From Perkinsus chesapeaki (Eukaryota; Perkinsozoa; Perkinsida; Perkinsidae): DNA of 38,395 nt. Positions 1 to 9,500 of this stretch are shown here, one piece after another. The notes beneath the pieces are model-generated. The model was not told where the DNA came from. It did no database searches and saw only the letters and a program-made list of their open reading frames with translations. Location: contig JAAPAO010000335.1 in the NCBI GenBank assembly GCA_013115145.1, positions 1 to 38,395 on the forward strand. Reading direction: 5' to 3'. Numbering within the stretch: the first letter of the stretch is position 1; every line of letters starts with the position of its first letter. The translations under genes were made by a program, and so were the position numbers.

Positions 1-194
1 ATGTATTCTGGACTGTCGCTGGATCTACAGTAGTGACGGCAGCCGTGGTGACAACCGTTGTTGGGGCAGCTGTCGATGGCGCCGTAGTACTCACTTGCAG
101 CTCACGGAGTCTTGCAGAAGTCGCAGCGAAAGAGCAAGATAAGCGGAACAACTTGGCCATATCTAGCGTCGACCCGTAAAAATTGACCTGAAAT

Positions 195-1031
195 GAATGG
201 GTCTCTTTCACAACAAACTCAAGTTTGAAGATTCTTAGGGTAAGGACTCTTATCCCGCTTACTTAACTTACGTCTAAGGTCGTTTCACGAAAAACTCAGA
301 CTTAGGCATAAGGGACCTCACCTTAAGATTTACCGTAAGCAAGGCCTCAGCACAAAACTTGAGTTCTTATCACAAATCTTAAGAAACTTACGCGCGCTCA
401 CAGTACTGCGAAAACCCTGAAACACTTCACGCGCGACGCGCGTGGCATACAATATACACCTTTTGCCCTTTACATAACAAAGAATTACGGCATGGACAAC
501 GGATTCCGTTATCCATTGAGTCGATATATTGAACGATGCCAATTCCGGATTGACATTCAATACATCGACTCAAAGATACTCAATACTCAAATGTACAACT
601 GTACTACAGTTACTGTAGCAAAAAAGTTCAAGTGAAAAATGAAAGTAAAATCGACCGTGAAAAGTACAAGTGTAGAAAACAAAAAAATGCTCCATGTGGG
701 TTTGTACCTGCGAGGCTTTTTTGAAGCGGGTACGAAGATTAGCGGTGCGGAGTAGGGAAATACATTTCCAACACGTAAGGTCAGGGAAGGGGTAGTCTAC
801 CGTTAAGTTAAGTAAGTAGTTAAGATCTAAGGTGAGTAAAACAAGTTCACTAACTTACTCGTATTTCTTAAGATCTTACCCGGTAAGGGTAGGGTTCCTT
901 ACCTTAAGAGTGAGGGCTCAAAACTTACGTAATCTTACCCTCCTTATCTGGTAAGTGAAACGATTTTATGTAAGTTCTTAAGTTCTTACTCGTAAGTTCT
1001 TAAGTGAGTTGCTTGTGAAAGAGGCCCAATG
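195..1031. mobile_element. MITE-like element with terminal inverted repeats
   Basis: The left end (about 197-214, AATGGGTCTCTTTCACAA) matches the reverse complement of the right end (about 1014-1031, TTGTGAAAGAGGCCCAATG) with few differences. Looser inverted similarity continues inward: TCGTTTCAC about 70-85 nt from each end, and both flanks rich in TAAG/CTTA words such as CTTAAG, ACTTAC and GGTAAG. The interior has no convincing ORF. The small size, inverted ends and lack of coding capacity fit a non-autonomous DNA transposon or foldback element. I could not define a clear target-site duplication. Confidence 0.5.
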
Positions 1032-1719
1032 TTCGCTTGGAAGACCTTGGAATTGTGAGTGGGAATTCAATCATTGATGGAGCGTGAAATATTAAAACGG
1101 TAAGATTCTCTGTGGAATCTTCACGAGTGCGCAAAGTTATCCCTTTGTGTGTCATCACTGACGATGGACACGTACTCTAGCGTTCATCCATGTGTGTCAT
1201 CCTTACAATCCACTCGTTTTATTGAGCCTACATCCCACGGGGTTGCATGCGACTCGCATGATGCCTAATTGTGCACATTTACGTAACTCAGATAAACCAA
1301 TGGGCAATTGGTTGAATGCCCACGAACGGCATGTGTCAAATCCAATCTAGGAGCTTCAATGTTGATTCATTTTTATTCGATAGTTGGTCCCGCAGCCATT
1401 TACACCTGGTTCTGTCTTGCTTCCAAGGCTCGATCTATCACTTGCGGATGGTCAGCCTTTCATGACCATCGTTGCAAGCCTTTGATACAATGTTTGCTAG
1501 CACTTCGAGCTCTAGGGGCAGCCTCTGACGGCACTTCCTTGCCAATCATGTATAAGACATTTCATCACGTTCCTTCCCGGGTAAGCTTGCGGGTAGCCGG
1601 GTAAGCACTACTAACAAACACAACACAAACATAAGCTGCTTACAGTCGCTTGAGAAAAACTGAAAATGTGGAAATGAAAATCAATTGCTTTCAATAAATG
1701 GTCTCATTATACAAAATGC
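1032..1719. other. No recognisable gene
   Basis: The stretch between the inverted-repeat element and the 3' end of the cyclase gene contains short open frames only (one of 98 codons at 1308-1604, plus strand) without recognisable domains or splice-consistent extension. It probably includes the cyclase 3' UTR next to 1719. I see no RNA gene in it. Confidence 0.4.
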
Positions 1720-4350
1720 TTATATTCCAGCAATAGTAACACGTCTTGGTGGGTTCTCGGAGGCTGGTAGACGCCTTCGCGTTATCTCGCCCTCCGAGAC
1801 GGGACTAGTTCGATCCCCCGCCTCAGGGATTGCTAATAGCCCTCGATCTGATCTGTCATCATCGTTGTCATCCGATCCGAATTGGGCAGTTGAAGGCCCC
1901 ACTGTGGTCGTCCCAGAATAATACGTGTAACCTAAAAACAACACATCAGGACAACACGGAGCAACCCCAACCCCGCTGCTGCTGCTGCTTACCGCTGTAG
2001 TCTCTCAAGCGACTATGCTCCCGTTCACGGTCCACAAAGTAAGTGACCATCTTCCCTTTTCCTTTTATCTCAATCTCTCCTCGACAAGTAAGATCGAATG
2101 ATCCTCGAAGTTCTCTGGCGGTCTCTGCCGTGCAATGTACTCTCATCTCTGCACCATGCGATTCCATCCTACCAACCACCGTGCAATCATTCTCACAGTG
2201 ATGACATCACAAACTACCTCGAGGCTGTATTAACACAGTCACCCCACACATCGTAGATGAACTTTTTTCTCCCGATAACCCCAGCCACACAGTGGCCGCT
2301 ATGCATGCCGACTCTGATACGCAAATGTCTGCCCAAGTGGTCCACCAAACCACAGTCATCGACGATGCTTGGATCCTCTAGCACCTACAAAGCAACAACT
2401 GTACCGTCGAAAAACAGCAGCAGCAGGAGCAGCGACCGTACCTCGATCATTTTCAGACCCATCCGAGCCGCTGCTTGAGCGTGCATCGGATTCGGTATGG
2501 GGAGGCCGGCAGCTGCCATGTACGCATCACCAATAGTTTTGATCTTTTCCAATCCACAGTCCTCGGCAATGTCATCAAAGAGCGTAAAAAGTTCGTTGAG
2601 AAGTTGAACCAATTCTTCCGGTTCTATATTAGAGCCGATAGTAGTGAAACCAACCACATCTGAGAATAGGATCGACACAGAATCATACGCCTCGGCAAAT
2701 CCAACGGCCATTTGATAGCTCAACCTTCTCGATGGTGTAACAGTAGCGTCGGCCACAGTCGAGCCGCCCTTTTCCGAGCCTCTTCGAGCAAGCTGAGCCT
2801 CTTGCCTGATCTGGTCATCTTGATTCTCCTTCAGCTGCCTTATAATAGACCCCGGCAGCACGTTCGATAGGAGGCGTTCAGATCGGTCTGCCTCAGTTGC
2901 CAGCGTCAGGGACAGAACGTAGTCCTTCCGACACAAGGACTCGTACATATAGCGAACCGTGGCCACTACAGCCACTGAGCCAATGTACAACAAGACATCC
3001 GGCGCGGCGTCCGTGAACAGCTGGGCGGGTAGAGCCGGAGTGCTCATAGCAATCCATCGCATGGACACAATACAAACAAAAAAGTATAACCCGAGGAACA
3101 CTATGAGAAGATACCTACAGAGAGACGATGAGATACTTCGTCAACAGCAGCAGCAACAACCGCAACAACCTACCGCAGCTTAAACAGGCCACCCAAAGCA
3201 GCAATGAGAACAGCAAAAGTTAGGGCTTCCTGAATCTTCCAGGTATAATAGGAAAGTGCCTGACATGAGCAAGAGTGAGCATGATGCTAAGAACCTTCTT
3301 AAAAGCTGACCAGCGGAGCGATGTACATCCAGAGGATAACCCCGGTGCCACAGAGGGCTCCCATACTGCCTTGGATGACATAGTAGTTCTCGATGAACCA
3401 CAGTGAATTATCGAAGAAGATAACTTCGATCTGACAAACGCATTATTGGTATAGAGACGACCTTTTGCCTACCACTAGCCTTATTAGGGCCGCAAAAATG
3501 ATGAGGACGGCAGGCTCGGACATAAATTGGCGGACGAATGTGACACTCGGGCTGTCAGTCTTATTGATTTCAAACCGAAGCCAAACGTAGAGCATCACGC
3601 AGGCGACGACCAGGAAGCTGTTCCAGTAGGGATACTTTCGAGCTCGAATGGCAAAGTCGACCTGAACACCACCACCACCACCGTCAGTGAGTTATCCTAT
3701 CATCCCTTAAGTAAAATCAGGACATTTATATAAGACGAGTTCGATAGGATCAACGAGCCCTATTATCAATCATTACCCGACCATTGCTGACAATCTCTGA
3801 ATGTCTCTCCACAAGAAAACCATATTAATATTGGAGAAGCAACCGATCAGAAAATGCGATCATATTTTCTGTTGAGTATTTTCCAATACAGAGGGTGTAG
3901 CATCGCCTCAGTGCTTCTTATAACGCTGTTTTTTCACACCGACGGTTCGTCAATACGAAAAAACAGCGGCCTCGACGACGAACATGTGAAATGCTCTTCC
4001 GACAACTCTATTATGGATCCCACCGACCTGGAAGCCTTTCTCCAAGGAGGCATCGTCGGTGTATTCCAATGTGAACCAATGTGTCGGCTGCCCAAATGTA
4101 CGCCATAATGCCTTCCGTTCGAGAGTGGTGTATTGTATCTGCCCAGTGAATCCATCACAACTCCATCACAGCAAAGGCTTACCTCGCTCCATCTGTCGGC
4201 TGATCCGACAACTTCCCGACCAATCACAAACCGTACTCGCCACGGCAAAAGACGCTTGATCTTGCCGTAGCAGCCCCGACCTTTCTTTGCTCCTCTAAGC
4301 ACCATCAATGACACCATACCACACAGTTTCGCCCAAGAGATCACCACAAG
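1720..4350 (-). CDS. Multi-pass membrane class III adenylyl cyclase (5' end unresolved)
   Basis: Makes cAMP from ATP. Exons on the minus strand that join in phase: 3473-3661, 3311-3430, 3174-3259, 2442-3114, 2218-2384, 1993-2168 and 1720-1931 (stop at 1720); further upstream exons include 4183 to about 4350 and about 3955-4138. Several hydrophobic helices (e.g. [30 protein letters not shown]) precede a signalling-helix segment [16 protein letters not shown] and one cyclase domain. Catalytic features visible: metal Asp in [10 protein letters not shown] and in KTIGDAYM, purine-selecting Lys in EKIKTIG and Asp in YDVWGD, transition-state Asn and Arg in VNTASRM. The Lys/Asp pair indicates adenylyl rather than guanylyl specificity. 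The C-terminal tail is acidic ([11 protein letters not shown]). An upstream exon carries [17 protein letters not shown], of unclear role. Only one catalytic domain is seen, so a homodimer is expected. Confidence 0.85.
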
Positions 4351-4950
4351 TCCCCACCCGTAATAACATTTCCCGAATATCCGATGCAAGGTTGCTGACC
4401 GAATATGAATATATGCGCCAAGCATTGCACTATAGCAGGCGGAGGAGGACCAGCAGAACTGCAAAGTCCAACTACAGCCCTGGCACGACGAGCGCGGCAG
4501 GTGGTCCAGTGGGAAAGGGTTCAACTTATCAATCATCAATAGCCCGGTTCCAAAAGATTAGCCAGTCTTCAATATCAGCATTTGAATACCAATTTCCATA
4601 GTCCCCTCCGGGCCACATTCTCCCGTGGTGGAAAATACGTTGTTCACTATCATCAGACACACCCATACCTCCGCCTTCGTCTGGTATGCCTTGACTCCTG
4701 TATTATCCTCCGACACTTCTGTTTTATATTACCCATCGATGGCAGCTTTCCTCTGCTCACTCCACGCCCAGGTGACATGTCCTAAATAAAACCATCTACC
4801 CTATCATCAACCACACCACGCACCTGTGCAGCACTTCCCAGGCCAGACTCCGAGCCAGCAGTAGTAGATTGACCTGATTTGACCAAATCCGTCACCCACA
4901 GTGTTGAAGTATCCTCTCACCCTGGCCCAAACCTTTCTTACCAAAACGCC

Positions 4951-4984
<34 letters not shown>

Positions 4985-6450
4985 AAGAAGAAGAGGAAGA
5001 TACACCCGTCAGTGGCGACAAAAGCGTAGGAATATACCGAGATTCTTTGAGGTTTTTCTTCTCCGTCATGCATATAGGAGAGCGATCTATCCCAGAACTT
5101 TCACTACCCATCACAGAGGTGTGCTGGATCAAAAACATCCCTGGCGCAAAGATATATCAGATATTTCGCTCTTCGAATGTCATCCTAGACCAACCATCTA
5201 GTGCAGTTCTACTTCCGTCAGGATTTCCCTTCTATCCCCATGCTTCTCAGCATTAGCCTTACCTCTGCCTTCCCCCACAGAAATGCCTCCTCCTTTCCGT
5301 GCTGCCTCAGCGTCATCCAGCAGTGCTGTTGTCGCCTGACCTCTGGTGGCTTCACTTTGATTAGCATTCATATCCTCCGCAACCACCGGCAGGCATGTAT
5401 ACCTCACAAAAAAGAACACCAGCGTCCATCAATAATTTCGCGGCGCGTGACTTTTCCTCTACCATAGCACGGCCAAGAACTCTGTAAGAGTGTTCTCGAA
5501 GACCTGTTCGTCTATACAAATCGGTCTGGAAATTGTGTGTGCACCCCGCGCCGAACGCTGGGACGAATCCTCCGAGTCCTCCATATCCTGATCACCAGCA
5601 TCCCACCCGACCGCCGCCGCCGCCGCCGCCCCACCTCCTCGGCATTGGGCTCCTCGCCTCCACTGTCCTCCCCTCCTATGTCGCTCGTTCCGTCCTGCCG
5701 ACGTAATATCCGAGAATCATGCTCCTTCACAGCATCCATCTGCAACGAGATAATAAATCTACCACGGTGGGCACCTTCTTACAACGCTCTGCATTCGATC
5801 AACCAATAGGTAATGTATCTTCTCTAGATCCCCTTGGTAGCACAGTTCCATCAGCTCGTCCACAGTATTGTTATCATCAAACACTTGCAGACATATATTC
5901 TGAAGATCCTGATGCATATACCTTCCCCGCCGCTGCAGCACACGCCTCAGTATCTCGTTTCCTGTCCGTCCTGCCATGAACACTAGCACCCTTGGGACGA
6001 GCCTTGGAACCTACGGGCAGACGGAGACCCTCGCCGTCGACTCGGAAATATGGACAGATTCCTGCTCTCTGTGTGGCGGCCAGATCGAGATCCCTGACAG
6101 AGCCTTGAAAGCCCATACCGCAATAACAACAACAACGTCTACCGAGCCCCCTCGACCGCTGCCACTGAGTCGGGTCCCAGTGGACATGCGACGTGATGAG
6201 GTCTGCGTGGCCGATATTCCATCGTCATCTGCAACAGCAAGAAGAAGACGACAGATCTATCATTACAATACAAGCGCTTGAGAGCCCCACCATGCGCGCA
6301 GCCGGTCTCCTGAACTGCCGGGCTCGATGATCTTCTTAAACTTGGTGGTGTGAGCCGTCGCATCGATTGATCAGACAGTGTAGGTATGATGGGTAAAGGC
6401 AGGTGAGGTGGCCCTCGCTGGAACGATGGCCTTGGTACTGCTCCCGCCAT
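4351..6450 (-). CDS. Exons of uncertain gene, possibly the N-terminus of the cyclase
   Basis: Minus-strand coding-like segments are scattered here but I could not join them confidently. They include a candidate first exon starting with ATG at 6450 (MAGAVPRPSFQRGPP, low complexity), a segment near 5850 reading VDELMELCYQGDLEKI that resembles an ankyrin-type helix pair, a segment near 5500 reading ICIDEQVFENTLTEFLAVLW, a Ser/Thr-rich segment before 4980, and DYGNWYSNADIEDWLIFW near 4580. They lie directly upstream of the adenylyl cyclase on the same strand with no obvious gene boundary, so they may be its N-terminal region. A separate gene is equally possible. Confidence 0.35.
4951..4996. repeat. 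GTA/GAA trinucleotide microsatellite
   Basis: Eleven or so GTA units run into AGAAGAAGAGGAAG. On the minus strand this reads as a possible Ser/Thr homopolymer tract (SSSS then TTTT) in an open frame of the surrounding gene, or as part of an intron. Length polymorphism is likely at such a tract. Confidence 0.8.
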
Positions 6451-6550
6451 ATGGGATTATAAACTTACAAAAATAATACCGCTATAAGTCTCAAGCAAAC
6501 ACCACTTCGTCCTTTCATTAAGCGCTAGTAATGCTGATGGTAATATGTTG

Positions 6551-9500
6551 CTAGAACAATAGCCACTTTTTCCGTTGCTGTTTTTTATTCATATCTCTCG
6601 CCATCCTCAACATATCTTCCGATTGCTGTGACATCTGAGCCGACTTCTCTTGAATGTCCGACAGCTTCTCCCTATTGCTCGCTATCTGCGCCCTAGCTCG
6701 ACTCAGCATCTCCTGAGTCTCTTGTGACGATGACGTCCCTGTTGCTGCAGCAGCTGCTGCTGATGCCTTCCCTCGGACCCCTTCATTGCCACTCCCCCTC
6801 CTTTCGGCCTTCACATCCATATCCTGTTTCTCCCCTCCGCCTCCTCGCAGCTTGTCTCGGATATGCCCGAAAGTGCTGGCGGCTCCAGCGACGGCCCTGT
6901 TAGCCGCCCGTTGACTGGCCTCTATGACAGCTCCCTGTCGTATCTGCTCCTGCATCCGTTGGCTCACCTCCAAAGTAGCCTCCGTCACTTCCATCCTGGA
7001 GACATACGCCTTCTGGGCCAAAACCACCGTCGACTCGTCAACTGAATCCTCGGACTTATTAAATTCCGAAATGACCGCGCGCCTCATTTCAGCGTAAAAC
7101 CGGATGACTAACCCTCTCGACGTGATCCATACCAAACTCGGTCCACTGTCCTCCCCTCCAGCAGCCTCACTTCTCCCCACCAGCACGCCATCCCTCAATC
7201 TTATCACTTCAACCGACCCTTCCTCATTCGCCACAGCAACACAGCGGCCATCTTCCCCTCCCATGTCCACCAGCTGCGCCGCAACAACGTCACTCCCCTC
7301 GCACGCCAGTACCGTCCATCTCGGGGTCTCAACAAGCCCAAAGCTCCGAACTGTCACCCCTGGAAACTGACCCACCACAACATCGCTCGCAGCCAGGTCC
7401 ACCGTAGGCGCCCCGCTCGAAATGAGCAGTCGGTAATCGACCTGGAATCTTCGGCCCGACACCGTGGTCACAATGACGAAGTTACCGACAACCTGTAGGG
7501 CATGGATACCCTCATCACAGCTGAAAACTTGGGATTTCGTGGCGAGTGAAATAACAGAGCCATCAGAGTAACCGGCAAATATAGTCCCAGCAGCAGCCAC
7601 GTCCGCGCACACTGCCGTCACAGCAGTATCCGTAGTTAAAGTGAAAAGCGATGCAATTTTCCTATCAGAAAATACGTAGCATCTCAACCCTCTGTTCCCC
7701 CCACACAGGAGGACACCTTCCCATCTGCCCAGGTCCCAGGTTCGAATCCCAGCAGCTCCATCTTTCGATAACTTCCCCAACAGTTTTTCCGTTCCCTGTC
7801 CTTTCGGCAGTTCGCAAAGAGCATGCCGGCCCGCAGGCTTCCATGAACTCATCGACGGTGCTCTAGTAAACCCAGACAGATTCATCTCTCTGTTATTAGC
7901 TTCCACCAAGGCCACCATTTTCTCGCGCGCCCCATCGAAATGGGCGTCCACAATCTCAGAGTCGGTTGTCTGCGGGGATTCTTCCCCCTCATCACAGTGG
8001 ACAGTCTTCACCACACCTGACGAAACTGCTGATAAGAACGCTAAACACTAACTTTCAACGTCTGAACTTATTAATTGCTCACCGAATCAAAGCCTCAACA
8101 ATTGAGCGGAAATTAGCGAATACTTTTCCCCAAGGAACCTCCCTCAGTTGGTAAGTGAGCTACGTGAACAAATGCACACCCACTCGAGTAGTGCGGCGAG
8201 ACCATGGCTTGGTGTAGAGTTCTCAGATCATATATGTGAAGTAGAATAATTATGAATAACATGAATAATATAAAACTACTTATTGAATGTTATTGTAGCG
8301 TCTATGGTGCAATGACTCCCCAGAGGGATGCCGCTCAGTCGAGTCCCTAGGGAAGGCTAGGCCCTGACCGACTGGAACTATTAAGTGGGAGCATATGAGT
8401 GCAGCAACGTGTAAGACAGTCTAACTGGGCCATATTGGCGTCTGACTTTAAACTACACAGCAACAACTTCCCAGTGGCCAACAGTTTAGCCAGAGTGGAT
8501 GATCAATACTACTGTAGACTTTGTTATACAAAAACTCAAGTGGCCAAGGAACTAAGTGATTGACCTTTTCCCCAACCAACAGCAGCTTCAACTGCAAGAA
8601 GCACGTCAAGCCCGATCCAGATATCTTTATTATGCCATCAGCAACATTATAACACCGAAACACCCCCAGTTTGCTGCCTACCGGTGACAGCATCGAACAT
8701 GAACTCTCCCAAGCATGTTGCCAGTCTTATCATACCATCCCTCCCAAATATGATATCAAACACATTCTCAGCTTCCCGAGGTAAGTCGATCGATGTCCCA
8801 TTTGGCATGTCCATCCACAACTGAGCAGCAGCCACCGGCAATCACCAACTCACTTTCCCATCTTCCCTTACATCATTCTCCGAACTAACCCACACCGTGA
8901 TCCAGGCGTTCGGTTGGAACTCGCAGCCAGCTATGCAAGTGGACCCATGGGCGGCTGTATTAATGCCAGCTTTCTGATCCGCTAGCCAACCTCGACTTGC
9001 TGGGGAGTAGAAGCGAACCGGGGACCTTATAAGATAACAGGGCTACCAGGACAGTATCACTTACGCCGCGGCGTCTCAGAAATGCAGTATACTGCTATAG
9101 TTAATAATATTAACATTTTAATAATGCATTTTGAACTGAATAATATTAAACTCCCCGTTGTGCATTTTCAACTGTGCTAGATGGTGTAGATTAACTTAAG
9201 ATTCACTGCATCGTTTTCAATTGTTCCATAATACAGAGGGAATGAAATTGTCGAAAATCTTCAAGGTAAGCTGCGTAGATTCTGACATCTAACAGTGCTA
9301 AAAGGGCATATAGCGAATGTGAACATCATCATCATCACCATCACAGGGATGATGATAATGTTCACATTTACTATATGCGGTCCAGGCTAGAGTGAGAAGC
9401 GTGAAGAGTGATGTCATCATTCTCCACGCTCCTCATATTAGCTCTTAGATATCCTCGCCGAAGCGTCGTATCAGATTGAAAAAGATAAAGTGGAATCTTC

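Noticed and set aside
1809-1830. B-box-like GTTCGATCCC
   Set aside because: It lies within the coding C-terminal exon of the adenylyl cyclase (minus strand, EAGDRTSPV) and lacks the flanking block shared by the intron copies.
9003-9030. Another T-arm-like block (GAAGCGAACCGGGGACC)
   Set aside because: On the minus strand it codes for PVRFYSPAS in a well-supported propeller exon, and it lacks the exact B-box centre.
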